A stretch of DNA of 64,000 nucleotides from Stanieria sp. NIES-3757 (lineage in GTDB: Bacteria; Cyanobacteriota; Cyanobacteriia; Cyanobacteriales; Xenococcaceae), in NCBI GenBank assembly GCA_002355455.1, contig AP017376.1, positions 79,541-143,540 on the forward strand, given 5' to 3'. Shown here in pieces: positions 52,262 to 60,811 of this stretch (position 1 is its first letter; each line of letters begins with the position of its first letter). The notes beneath the pieces were generated by a model, which worked only from the letters and a program-made list of their open reading frames with translations, did not search any database and had not been told where the DNA came from. The translations under genes were made by a program, and so were the position numbers.

Positions 52262-52570
52262 ATGAAAACTAAGTTAAATATTTTAATTGAGAAAGATGAG
52301 TCTGGTTATGCTGCTTCTTGTTCGGAAATTGCTGGTTATAAAGTAACAGCTAAGTCTTTAGATGTGGTAGTTAAAAATCTTCAAGCAACTATCGAAGATT
52401 ATCTAACTCAAGTTTCTAGTACCAAAAAAGCTGAAAAATCCAGCCAACCAATTTGGGCAATAGCAGAAGATTTAATTGCAGAGCTAACAGAGTCAGAAAA
52501 AGAACAATTACCAACAGATGGGGCAGTCCAACACGATCATTATATTTACGGAACGCCAAAAGTTGATTGA
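52262..52570 (+). CDS. HicB-like antitoxin paired with a PIN toxin
   Basis: 102 residues from ATG 52262. LNILIEKDESGYAASCSEIA and SLDVVVKNLQATIEDYL form the small HicB-like beta-alpha domain. The C-terminal part (IAEDLIAELTESEKEQLPTD, YIYGTP) is a toxin-binding tail seen in cyanobacterial antitoxins next to PIN genes. The stop overlaps the ATG of the toxin by one base (TGATG). Confidence 0.75.
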   Translation: MKTKLNILIEKDESGYAASCSEIAGYKVTAKSLDVVVKNLQATIEDYLTQVSSTKKAEKSSQPIWAIAEDLIAELTESEKEQLPTDGAVQHDHYIYGTPKVD

Positions 52571-52995
52571 TGGATACTATTTTTGTAGATACTTTTTATT
52601 GGGTTGCATTAATTAATCCTCAAGATGATTGGCATAAAAAAGTTCTGAAGTTTAGTCAATCGTTAGGAGATGTTCATTTGGTAACTACAGAAGAAGTATT
52701 AGGAGAAGTTTTGGCTTTTTACTCCAAATCTGGTTTAAAAATGAGACAACGAGCGAGCAAATTAATTGAAAGTATTTTAAATAACGAGCGCGTCACAGTT
52801 GTCGAACAAAGTCATCAATCTTTTTTATTGGGTTTTGCTCTTTATCAACAGCGTTTGGATAAGGGATATAGTTTAACAGACTGTATTTCTATGAATACGA
52901 TGAAAAATTTAGGAATAAATTCTGTTTTAAGTCACGACAAACATTTTACTCAAGAAGGATTAGTGATTTTATTTGACGACACTACAACTAAATAG
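52570..52995 (+). CDS. PIN-domain (VapC-like) toxin
   Basis: 141 residues. DTIFVDTFYWVALI gives the first catalytic Asp (D7), TTEEVLGEVLAF the Glu, and GYSLTDCISMNTM the third acid. LSHDKHFTQEGLVILF closes the PIN fold. PIN toxins are Mg-dependent RNases, usually cutting tRNA or rRNA. Translationally coupled to the upstream antitoxin. Confidence 0.9.
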   Translation: MDTIFVDTFYWVALINPQDDWHKKVLKFSQSLGDVHLVTTEEVLGEVLAFYSKSGLKMRQRASKLIESILNNERVTVVEQSHQSFLLGFALYQQRLDKGYSLTDCISMNTMKNLGINSVLSHDKHFTQEGLVILFDDTTTK

Positions 52996-53044
52996 ATGAT
53001 TACCAAAATAGAAGCATATAAATAACAATTTTGGGGTTTATACT

Positions 53045-53140
53045 GGACGGGGCGTATAAACTGCGCGGCGGGGTTCATAAACGCCTGGGGCAACCCCAGG
53101 CGACGACCCCTTGGAAACCCACGCAGACAGCCCCTCCAGA
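53045..53140. repeat. Small structured repeat, copy B (two nested modules)
   Basis: The outer module pairs CTGGA and GGGGC (53045-53053) with GCCCC and TCCAG (to 53139), with GTATAAA on one side and ACA on the other, above an inner stem CTGCG/CGCAG. In its loop sits a second module: GGGGT with ACCCC, TCATAAA and ACG as internal loop, and a stem CGCCTGGGG/CCCCAGGCG. Same design as 5681 and 60706. It lies in the gene-free stretch 52996-53285. Confidence 0.65.
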
Positions 53141-53285
53141 ACACCAGTTATTAAAAGACTCATCGCGATACAGTGGTGGTGTTAGATAATGCTTGGAATG
53201 GTTTACCAAGGGTAAAAAAGATTGAAGCGAACATTACTAATAATCTAATTAAGACGGACTAGACAATATTATTATCTTGAAATTT

Positions 53286-54893
53286 TTAAACCTCAAGATG
53301 ATGCCCTTGATATTCAAACAATTCCTGCCTCACTACTGCATACTCGCTCTTATCTTCCGAACTAGCAGGGCGAGCATAATAGGCTTTATTGCGAATTGCC
53401 TGTAAATCTTCGGCATCCCGAATTGAAGCTTTCTTAAACTGGGAAAGTTGAGCCAGCAAACTCTCGATAGTTACCCTAGGACTAATAGCAGCTTCTCGCC
53501 TCTCTTCATCGCTCAAGCTGCAATAAAACTCTTGAGCGCAGCGAACTACAGCATTAGCTATCTCCACAGGTGTCGAACCCTGATATCCCTTCAGCAGACG
53601 ATACCAATCTCGCTCCGACCAAGGGTCTAATCCATCCGCAAACTGAGAGGGAAAATATTTAGCCAGATGAATCAGGAAAATATCCCTAATCGCTCCCCTG
53701 TGGGGCAAATCGACAAACCAAATTCCCCCATCATCAAACCTGCGCTTAATCTCGGATGGCAGTAATTGGATGCGGTTGACTGTAGCAATCATTAAAGCAT
53801 TACTCGTATGTTCCTGCATCCAGGTCAACAATCGTTGAGATAACCTACGACTCGTCCCTCCTTCCGTCCAACCAGTAAAACCTTTATCAAAATCATCGGC
53901 TAAAATAACGCAGTTATCCAAACAGTCGGCTACTTCTAAAATCCGTGCCAATGCCCGATCTGGGTTATTCGCACCCAACACATTACCCCAAGATAATCCC
54001 AACAGAGGATAACCCAATGCTTTAGCAGCAAGTTTGGCTATTAGACTTTTTCCCGTCCCAGGAGGACCCATTAACAACATTCCTTTAGGCGGTCTGAGGT
54101 TATATTGTTTTGCTCCAGATTCATTCAACTTGACCACTACCTCATAAAGGTATTTTTGTAATAGATCGTTACCTCCCGCACTTTGAACATCGGGTGAAGC
54201 AAAAAACTCCAATCCCAATCCCCGCCAGCGATTTATCTTACGAGCTAAAATCTTTTCTACTAAACTATCTGCATCATCTTGAGAGTAAGTTTGCAATAAA
54301 AGCTCAATTTCACCATGAGGTAAACCCTGTAAAGCCGTTATCAACTTATGCCGATCTAACGTTTTTTCACCTAAATAAGTTTTTGCGAGAATTTCTACTT
54401 CAGCGCGGTCTGGTAAGGGCATTTTAAATGTTGGTATACAGGGAGTGAGTCTACTGCCAAATTGAAGATATTCGCCCAACAAGACAATATAAATAAAGCG
54501 ATCGCTAGTTGCATATTTACGATTAATATTAGTAATTAAGGCTTCTCTTTCCCTGATTATCTCTGGCTCCAATTCTCCAAAATTACATAGATCGTCTAGC
54601 AAATATATTCCAGAAGGTATACTGTCAGATTGTAAGAGAAATTTAAGAATAAAATTTGACTTTGACGTTCTATTTATTTCTAAATCGGGAGTTAAGTTAG
54701 CTATTTTTTGCTCTATCAATTCTACTTTTTGTAACTTTTTATATCCCAAATTACAATAATAAAGGGAAATATTTAACTCTTTAGCAAATTTATCAAAATA
54801 TTGAAATAAAATATCGAGATCGATTGAATTGATTTCTATAGCTGTAGTTACTTTATTTAAGTTGGCTTGCTTCAGCCAATATTTTAAATGCAT
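53286..54893 (-). CDS. Ycf46-like AAA+ ATPase
   Basis: 535 residues. The N-terminal ~220 residues are the Ycf46-type part: DSIPSGIYLLDDLCNFGELE, FIYIVLLGEYLQFGSRLTPC, LPHGEIELLLQTY. The AAA+ core has Walker A MGPPGTGKSLIAK (276-283), Walker B NCVILADDFDKG (329-336, DD instead of DE), sensor ALMIATVNR and Arg finger region EIKRRFDDGG. Ycf46 proteins are common in cyanobacteria and plastids and affect carbon metabolism. Copies on plasmids may serve replicon-specific remodelling. The divergent neighbour is the acidic-tail gene at 55060. Confidence 0.85.
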   Translation of the reverse strand: MHLKYWLKQANLNKVTTAIEINSIDLDILFQYFDKFAKELNISLYYCNLGYKKLQKVELIEQKIANLTPDLEINRTSKSNFILKFLLQSDSIPSGIYLLDDLCNFGELEPEIIREREALITNINRKYATSDRFIYIVLLGEYLQFGSRLTPCIPTFKMPLPDRAEVEILAKTYLGEKTLDRHKLITALQGLPHGEIELLLQTYSQDDADSLVEKILARKINRWRGLGLEFFASPDVQSAGGNDLLQKYLYEVVVKLNESGAKQYNLRPPKGMLLMGPPGTGKSLIAKLAAKALGYPLLGLSWGNVLGANNPDRALARILEVADCLDNCVILADDFDKGFTGWTEGGTSRRLSQRLLTWMQEHTSNALMIATVNRIQLLPSEIKRRFDDGGIWFVDLPHRGAIRDIFLIHLAKYFPSQFADGLDPWSERDWYRLLKGYQGSTPVEIANAVVRCAQEFYCSLSDEERREAAISPRVTIESLLAQLSQFKKASIRDAEDLQAIRNKAYYARPASSEDKSEYAVVRQELFEYQGHHLEV

Positions 54894-55059
54894 ATTATCG
54901 AAAGTTTATAACGATTTAAATCTTAATTAATAGATAAATTAACAGAATTAATCGAGCCTAACTATTCCCCAAAAAGACTAATTAATTTATCACTTTTGAT
55001 TTATTGATGCGCTTATCAGCGCGTAATTAGAAAAATTATTTGAATTAAGGAGTTTAATT

Positions 55060-55670
55060 ATGGCTACAGCTAGTCGTAGAACTACAAGAGCTGCCAATAA
55101 AAATGGTGCGAGTAGCAATGGCAAAAGTAACGCTAAAACTACTAAAACATCGGCTAAAGTTACTCCAGAAAAGTTAGCCAGTACCTTAATTGCTGCGGCA
55201 CAGAAAAAGTTTGGCGTAAAGCTCGACACCAGAGAGCAGAGGATCGCCAAAAAGGTTGGTTATGCTACCAGAGAACGCTTGGGAAAAAATCTTCTCGGCT
55301 TGGCTCAAGATGACTTTAGTTGGGAGACTTGGAATAAAATCTTTGCCAAAATCTTCGGCGAACCTACCGCCCTCAAATATCCACCCGAAATCGTAGCTGG
55401 GGCAATGGCAATTATCTATCACGATGTCCCCACCGAACCCGAAGCAGCAGTTCAAGCTCTGATCGATTATAACGACCGTTCTTTAGAAGAGCGCAATCGA
55501 CGGGAACGAGAAGAACGGGAAAATGACGATCTAAACGATATTGAGAATTACTCGATGAAGACGATGAATTAGATGATGAAGAGGAGGATTTGGATTTTGT
55601 CGATGAAGGCGAAGATGAAGATTTAGAAGACTTTGATGATGATGAACTTGATGATTTTGACGAAGACTAA
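55060..55670 (+). pseudogene. Unknown plasmid protein with acidic tail, frameshifted near the end
   Basis: The first frame (55060-55572) has a basic N-terminus (TASRRTTRAANKNGASSNGK), a central domain (LASTLIAAAQKKFGVKLDTR, WETWNKIFAKIFGEPTALKY) and a charged helix, then stops. A different frame from ~55558 reads EDDELDDEEEDLDFVDEGED and ends DDFDED at 55670. One missing base near TTACTCGATGAAG would join them and give a protein with an acidic tail like that at 10997-11929. It is either a real mutation trimming the tail or a sequencing error. No family recognised; an AAGGAG site precedes the ATG. Confidence 0.65.
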
Positions 55671-55693
55671 TCTAGTTAAATAAATTCGATTAA

Positions 55694-55720
55694 ACTCGAT
55701 CACGCGGTCGGGTTTTTTTT
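55694..55720 (+). terminator. Rho-independent terminator after the acidic-tail gene
   Basis: ACTCGATC pairs with GGTCGGGT (with G-U pairs) around an ACGC loop and is followed by TTTTTTTT. It starts 24 bases after the TAA at 55670, which supports 55670 as the original gene end. Confidence 0.75.
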
Positions 55721-55762
55721 CTTCGTCCAATTCTACAATAAAAATCGTCCTCTTTTAGCCCT

Positions 55763-56698
55763 ATGTCAACTTCTACAATAAAACTTAGAAACGTACTCAA
55801 ACAACAACAAGCTATCGGTCAAAAAATCAGTCAAATCATTACTATTTCTGATTCAAATAAATTCAAAACTATTCATCAGAAGATTATTCAATGTACGATA
55901 GAAATTGAAGCGATTTGTGCCAAAAATCAATTAACCCCTGCTGCTTTAAGCAAGCCTTCTCGCAAAGTTTATGCTTGGATGAAGTTTTTAAGTCACGAGG
56001 ACAATTTTACACTACATCTAAATGCTATTTGTCGCGCACGAGCCATAGCTCGGGAAATTATTAAAACCAATAAAACAGAAGTTGAAACCGTTATAGTCGA
56101 ATTAACTAACTTTTCGGGATTGTATAAATACAAAATTACTAACAAGCAAGCTACCATTCAACTCAGTGAGGGTTTTATTAGGGCTGGTGACGATGTTTTT
56201 CAGGCAGTAATGACTATTGTTCTACTAGGTAAAGAGAGTTCGCAACAACAAATCATTAGAAATTTTGGCTTAACAGAAGAATATAGCGATCTTATTTTCG
56301 AGCTAGACTCTATTGCTGAGGTGGCAGCAGAGATACCTCAAGGTAGCCACTATAACCTGGAAGAACTGTTTGAAAACATAAATCGAGAGTATTTTGCAGG
56401 TAAAATGAGCAAACCCCGTTTAACCTGGAATCAAACTTTAACCAGGCGGAAATTCGGTCATTACGAACGAACCAGAAACAGAGTGGTAATTAGCAAAACT
56501 TTAGATAGCGACCGCATCCCCCAGTTTGTCGTGGAATTTGTTTTGTACCATGAATTATTGCACAAAGAAATTGGAGTTAAATACGTCAACGGGAGATGTC
56601 TGGCTCACACAGCCGAATTTCGTCGCCAGGAACGGCAGTTTAAGTTTTATCTAGAAGCTTCTCAGTATTTGGGAAAGATAGCCCGTCAGAAGAGTTAA
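55763..56698 (+). CDS. SprT-like zinc metalloprotease
   Basis: 311 residues. The C-terminal half is SprT-like: LEELFENINREYFAGKMSKP, LTRRKFGHYERTRNRVVISK, then the zinc motif LYHELLHK (H263, E264, H267) and CLAHTAEFRRQERQF with a possible third His. The N-terminal half is helical and specific (KLRNVLKQQQAIGQKISQII, SFTLH-type segments). SprT/Spartan proteins cleave DNA-protein crosslinks in eukaryotes. Plasmid copies next to replication genes could have a similar job, which is inference. Confidence 0.8.
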   Translation: MSTSTIKLRNVLKQQQAIGQKISQIITISDSNKFKTIHQKIIQCTIEIEAICAKNQLTPAALSKPSRKVYAWMKFLSHEDNFTLHLNAICRARAIAREIIKTNKTEVETVIVELTNFSGLYKYKITNKQATIQLSEGFIRAGDDVFQAVMTIVLLGKESSQQQIIRNFGLTEEYSDLIFELDSIAEVAAEIPQGSHYNLEELFENINREYFAGKMSKPRLTWNQTLTRRKFGHYERTRNRVVISKTLDSDRIPQFVVEFVLYHELLHKEIGVKYVNGRCLAHTAEFRRQERQFKFYLEASQYLGKIARQKS

Positions 56699-56764
56699 AT
56701 TATTCTGCCGATAGTTGATTACTCCTCTTCTAGCTTGATGGATACCTATTATAGTTTTTTACTA

Positions 56765-56818
56765 GTTTAATTGGCTCTAATTAGCTTTAATTGGTTTTAA
56801 TTGGTTTAATTATTGGTT
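56765..56818. repeat. Tandem TTTAATTGGY-type repeats upstream of fic
   Basis: About five imperfect units of TTTAATTGG(T/C) or TCTAATTAGC in direct orientation with a ~11-base period end about 12 bases before the fic ATG. The helical phasing suggests a binding site for a regulator, possibly the winged helix of the Fic protein itself. Confidence 0.6.
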
Positions 56819-56830
56819 AAAATAGAAGTC

Positions 56831-57877
56831 ATGGATTTAAATACTCTTCAGATAACACCCCAAATACTAAATCTCATTGCCGAAATAGATGAGTTTAAGG
56901 GGTCGTGGCGAGCTTTGGGAACGCTTGCTCCCGAACGTTTAGCAGCATTGAGAAAAGTAGCGACTATTGAAAGTATTGGTTCATCTACTCGTATTGAAGG
57001 CGCCAAACTTAGCGATCGCCAAATTGAGACTTTACTGAGTAATTTAGACTCATTATCTTTTACTACTCGCGACGAACAGGAAGTAGCGGGTTATGCACAG
57101 GTGATGCAAATATTGTTTGACAGTTGGGAAATGATTCCGATTACGGAAAACTACATCAAACAACTTCATTCAATACTTTTACAATACAGTCACAAGGATG
57201 AAAGACATCGTGGTAATTATAAGGCAATAGATAATCATATTGAAGCATTCGATGGAGATGGTAAAAGTCTCGGTATTTTATTTACAACTGCTTCTCCAAT
57301 GATGACTCCATTGTTGATGGAAAAATTAGTTAACTGGACTCGCGAAGCTTTTACAGACAAACAACTGCATCCTTTGTTAATTACAGGAATTTTCATCGTT
57401 CGGTTTTTAGCTATTCATCCCTTTCAAGATGGCAATGGTCGTCTTTCTAGAGTTTTGACTACATTGTTGCTCTTAAAAAGTGGATATACTTATGTTCCTT
57501 TTAGTTCCCTAGAAACTGTAATAGAAGAAAACAAGGATAGTTATTATCTGGCTTTAAGACGTACACAGCAAAGTTTAAAGACTGAAAATCCAGATTGGAA
57601 TAGTTGGTTATTGTTTTTTCTTCATTCCCTAAAGCGACAAAAAGACCGTTTGGCAGTCAAATTAGAGAGAGAAAAGATTATGCAAAGTTCTCTCCCAGAA
57701 TTATCGGTGAAAATTCTAGAACTGGCTAAAGAACACGGCAGAATTACTACAGGGGAAATTGAAAGATATACCCAGGCTAATCGCAGTACTATCAAAGCCA
57801 GAATTAATGATTTGCTAGGGATGAAAAAATTAATCCGACATGGTAAAGGAAGATCTACTTGGTATTCTCTTTTTTAA
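56831..57877 (+). CDS. Fic-family AMP-transferase with winged-helix tail
   Basis: 348 residues from ATG 56831 (TTG at 56813 less likely). The catalytic motif is complete: HPFQDGNGR at residues 196-204. The N-terminal inhibitory helix carries IGSSTRIEGAKLSDRQIE (~50-67), the S-x3-E-G motif that blocks ATP in class II Fic proteins. The C-terminus (LELAKEHGRITTGEIERYTQ, NRSTIKARINDLLGMKKLIR) is a winged helix. Fic enzymes add AMP to Tyr/Ser/Thr of target proteins. The DNA-binding tail and tandem repeats upstream suggest self-regulation. One TATCTAGATA site lies just downstream. Confidence 0.9.
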   Translation: MDLNTLQITPQILNLIAEIDEFKGSWRALGTLAPERLAALRKVATIESIGSSTRIEGAKLSDRQIETLLSNLDSLSFTTRDEQEVAGYAQVMQILFDSWEMIPITENYIKQLHSILLQYSHKDERHRGNYKAIDNHIEAFDGDGKSLGILFTTASPMMTPLLMEKLVNWTREAFTDKQLHPLLITGIFIVRFLAIHPFQDGNGRLSRVLTTLLLLKSGYTYVPFSSLETVIEENKDSYYLALRRTQQSLKTENPDWNSWLLFFLHSLKRQKDRLAVKLEREKIMQSSLPELSVKILELAKEHGRITTGEIERYTQANRSTIKARINDLLGMKKLIRHGKGRSTWYSLF

Positions 57878-57894
57878 AGATTGGGATATCTTTA

Positions 57895-57904
57895 TATCTA
57901 GATA
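57895..57904. promoter_or_regulatory. Distant TATCTAGATA palindrome
   Basis: GATATCTTT-ATATCTAGATATCTTTA around 57885-57908 repeats the palindrome of the parA region (5885, 6065, 4193) over 50 kb away. It sits between the convergent ends of fic and the toprim primase gene. Confidence 0.45.
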
Positions 57905-57918
57905 TCTTTACTCTATAA

Positions 57919-59172
57919 TTATCGCCCAGTTAAGTCTTTCTGCATCGCTTCAATCGCCTTTTTAGATAAGGGTATTGGTTGCTGTTGATTAAATGAAATT
58001 GCAATATCGACAATTCTCTGTAAATATCCCGCAGATTTACCATCAGTCCGAGCTTGACGATACCACTGCCATAATTGATTTTGCCTTTTTCTGTAAGCTT
58101 TCCAGTCCAACAAAAACATCTCTCGCCCTGCTGTAGAAAAAGTAGTTTGCTCAACCAACCTATTAATTCGCTGTCGTGTCAGTTCATCTCTATTTAATGC
58201 CTTGGCAAACATCAACCAGTCTTCTTTAGCTGGAGCATAACCCCTATTTCCCAATAATTGCTCGTTCCAATCCTTTCCTAATAATGGTCGCAATCTCAAA
58301 ACACTTGGCAGCAGTTTAGCAATTCGCCAGGACATTTCTTCTCCAGGGCAGTCTCCATCTAACGCCAAGATAATTGTTGTTCCCTTTTGAGTAGCTTGAG
58401 TAAGTATCGCTCGAGGAATACTCCCCGCCCCGTCAACAGAAATATAAATCGTTCTACCGTAGATTGAATCTCCCCTCAAAGCAGCCAGTGAAATCGCATC
58501 AATGGGAGATTCAACCAAAAATATCTTGTGGACAAAGCCTTCACCAATACCAAAGAAAAACCAACCTTCATTCCTCTTAGTTCCTGGGGTGAGTAATTTA
58601 AGATTGCCAGATATGCTCCTCAAACTAGCCCCAACCGCTTCACCCATTTGAAAATCTTCGGTTATCGAATATCGGAAAAACATGACATTACTGCAATTGT
58701 CTGCATCGATCTTTCCTTGCTGGTGGAGGATATCGACCAGATAACTGGGTAATACCCGACGGTCGATTAGATACTCTTTTACATCCTTCCATTTGTCAGG
58801 AGCGCGCCGATTACACCTGGGTAGTTTTTCTAGTTCTTTGACCTTGGGTAGAATATTTTTGTTAGGTTTTCTAGGTGATAAATCTACAGGTTTACCCCAT
58901 AAAAAATCCATGGCACTAACAAAATCGCACCCAAGAACGTGAGTCACCAAACTAATTGCACCACCACCCCCAGTTTGTGCCAGATGGTCGAAGAAAACTC
59001 CCCGTTCGGGATCGATTGAAATCGTACAGCCACTAATGCGCCACTTCTTCTTATCGTGACAATCGCGTTCCATTCCCAACCATTGGGCTACTTCTTCTAA
59101 ATCGAACTGACGTACCTCTTCAACTATTTCTGGCGGATAAAGGGGAGTTTTACTGTTTGATATGAATTGCAT
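57919..59172 (-). CDS. DUF3991/toprim-domain primase-like protein
   Basis: 417 residues. The N-terminal part (IVEEVRQFDLEEVAQWLGME, DPERGVFFDHLAQTGGGGAI) resembles the zinc-finger-replacing start of plasmid primases. Residues ~110-210 are DUF3991-like (YLIDRRVLPSYLVDILHQQG, VMFFRYSITEDFQMGEAVGA). The toprim fold has FLVESPIDAISLAAL (Glu ~220) and IILALDGDCPGEEM (DGD ~275). Such proteins make primers or nick in plasmid transfer. Its start overlaps the upstream stop by one base (TAATG), so it is co-translated with the exported protein at 59172-60644. Confidence 0.85.
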   Translation of the reverse strand: MQFISNSKTPLYPPEIVEEVRQFDLEEVAQWLGMERDCHDKKKWRISGCTISIDPERGVFFDHLAQTGGGGAISLVTHVLGCDFVSAMDFLWGKPVDLSPRKPNKNILPKVKELEKLPRCNRRAPDKWKDVKEYLIDRRVLPSYLVDILHQQGKIDADNCSNVMFFRYSITEDFQMGEAVGASLRSISGNLKLLTPGTKRNEGWFFFGIGEGFVHKIFLVESPIDAISLAALRGDSIYGRTIYISVDGAGSIPRAILTQATQKGTTIILALDGDCPGEEMSWRIAKLLPSVLRLRPLLGKDWNEQLLGNRGYAPAKEDWLMFAKALNRDELTRQRINRLVEQTTFSTAGREMFLLDWKAYRKRQNQLWQWYRQARTDGKSAGYLQRIVDIAISFNQQQPIPLSKKAIEAMQKDLTGR

Positions 59173-60644
59173 TATTCCCCTACCCTCGATACATTCTTCG
59201 ACAGCGAGGATAGTACTTCGGTATCTCCCTGGCTAATAGCTAGAAGAAAAGAAGCAATTTGCATGTCAATATCTGCTTCAAATAATGCTGACTTTAAGGA
59301 ACTACCCCTTCTGACCAAACTAATAGCTCGATTGACCTTAGTTTGAGTCTCTTCATCAATATCTAATATTCTCTGTCGAACTACTTTTTGCCAGCCAAAA
59401 TAAAGATCGTGAACTTTGAGAAGGTTGTCTACTCGCTTGTCAAAGTTGACATCTTTTACTGGAGACTGTTTGGTCAGGTAGATGGATAAATCTTCTGCTC
59501 GATTTATTAGTTTTGTTGATTCTATCGTTTCTGACACTGAAGAAGATTGTCTTTCTGCATTAGATTCAATCTCAACCGCTCGTTCCTCACTCGAATCTGA
59601 AATTAATTTTGCTGGTTTATCTTTATTGTCAGTTTGAGTAAAATTTTCTCTATCATTGTCGAATTTTTCCCGAACTAAATCGCGGTCATAGTTTTGCTTA
59701 AGAATAGCTGTATTAGGTAATTCCTGCTCGATTTCATTACCTCTATCTCCCTCAAGTCGCTGTAAATCATCATTTGTTTTCTGTTGTTGTTGCTGTATTT
59801 CTACTGCCTTACTTTCGGAAACATCCGAACTCAAATCTGCTTCTGTTTTAGGTATTGGTGAAAAAACAGAATTACCATCTTGCCTGACATAAGAAAATTG
59901 GTCGAGAGCCATTTCTGCTAATGATGAAATTACTGCCAAATCAATCTCGGCAGCTTGAGCCGATTCAATAACACTTAGATCGCCATTTCTTGCCAAAGCG
60001 ATAAAACGTCTGACCTTACTTACTACTGGGTCATCCGCTGTGGTAAAACCGCGCTCGATTGCTAGAGTCAGTCCGCGAGCTACATCATCTAAATTAGCTG
60101 CACGACCAGAACTAACTTTTATTGTTTGACGGTCTATATCGGCAATTGTTTTACGAGTTTGAGGGGTAATTTTGATTCCCAAATCGACAACGCTGTTACT
60201 ATGCTCGATCTGGAAATTGTAGACGCGACTGACTCCACTACCATCGACGGTTTTTGCGACTAGATTCGTTATTTTAGTAGTCGTTGCTCCTGGAAATTCT
60301 AGTTCTTCAATTGGCAATAAAAAGATAGTTTGAGCCGTACCCGACTCGATGGGAAAGTCAGTATTGTAAACTACTCGCGAGGCATCCCCCAACCCAATAT
60401 AGGCAATCGCTTCATCGGTTGCTGAAAAATCAATTACAGCAATTCTACCTGGATTGATAGAAACTTTTATACTATTGGCGAGCGCTGTTGCTTGACTGAC
60501 CTGCTGATAGTTTAAATTTGCCACTACATTCGATTCTGCTGCCAATACCGATGCTTGAATTTGAAGCACTCCACTCATAGCTGCCGTACTTGCAGCTAAT
60601 AGGGGAAGATAAAAAGTTAGATTGAATAGTTTTAAGAATTTCAT
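59172..60644 (-). CDS. Exported protein co-operonic with the primase (conjugation-like)
   Basis: 490 residues with a signal peptide (LFNLTFYLPLLAASTAAMSG). Residues ~45-150 form a beta-rich domain (SIKVSINPGRIAVIDFSATD, FPIESGTAQTIFLLPIEELE) that recalls TraK/VirB9-type secretion proteins, but the likeness is loose. A helical part follows. Then comes a long Asp/Gln/Ser-rich linker (~270-400) and a C-terminal helical region (RQRILDIDEETQTKVNRAIS) similar to an earlier one near 185-230. Two copies of an ALxxGxxxxxALxxAxID-like motif are hinted. Coupling with the primase fits a transfer function; inference. Confidence 0.55.
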   Translation of the reverse strand: MKFLKLFNLTFYLPLLAASTAAMSGVLQIQASVLAAESNVVANLNYQQVSQATALANSIKVSINPGRIAVIDFSATDEAIAYIGLGDASRVVYNTDFPIESGTAQTIFLLPIEELEFPGATTTKITNLVAKTVDGSGVSRVYNFQIEHSNSVVDLGIKITPQTRKTIADIDRQTIKVSSGRAANLDDVARGLTLAIERGFTTADDPVVSKVRRFIALARNGDLSVIESAQAAEIDLAVISSLAEMALDQFSYVRQDGNSVFSPIPKTEADLSSDVSESKAVEIQQQQQKTNDDLQRLEGDRGNEIEQELPNTAILKQNYDRDLVREKFDNDRENFTQTDNKDKPAKLISDSSEERAVEIESNAERQSSSVSETIESTKLINRAEDLSIYLTKQSPVKDVNFDKRVDNLLKVHDLYFGWQKVVRQRILDIDEETQTKVNRAISLVRRGSSLKSALFEADIDMQIASFLLAISQGDTEVLSSLSKNVSRVGE

Positions 60645-60689
60645 GCGTCTAATGAATGGGTCGATTGATAAAAGTTAATGGTGTTTTAA

Positions 60690-60766
60690 GGCAGAAGGCA
60701 GGAGGACGGGGCGTATGAACGCCTGAATGCGATTCAGGCGACAGCCCCTCCAGAGGGCAGAAGGTA
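60690..60766. repeat. Heptamer-type repeat (GAAGGCAGGAGG...AGAGGGCAGAAGG), interrupted by repeat C
   Basis: Purine-rich sequence made of GCAGAAGG/GCAGGAG units, inverted relative to 61164-61193. At 60705/60751 it is split by a 45-base structured insertion. The partner copy downstream shows the uninterrupted arrangement AGGAGGCAGAGGGCAG. Confidence 0.65.
60706..60750. repeat. Small structured repeat, copy C (45-base insertion)
   Basis: GGGGC and GCCCC form the outer stem, GTATGAA and ACA the internal loop, CGCCTGAAT/ATTCAGGCG the inner stem with a GCG loop. It sits inside the heptamer repeat, whose intact form is at 61164-61193, so an insertion of 45 bases is visible directly. Confidence 0.7.
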
Positions 60767-60811
60767 ATATAATTTTTTTACTTCAAACTTTTCTACTTCA
60801 AACTTCTGACT

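Noticed and set aside
56765..56818. Possible CRISPR-like array upstream of fic
   Set aside because: Units are about 10-11 bases with no spacers; tandem operator-like repeats instead. No CRISPR array or cas gene was seen in the window.
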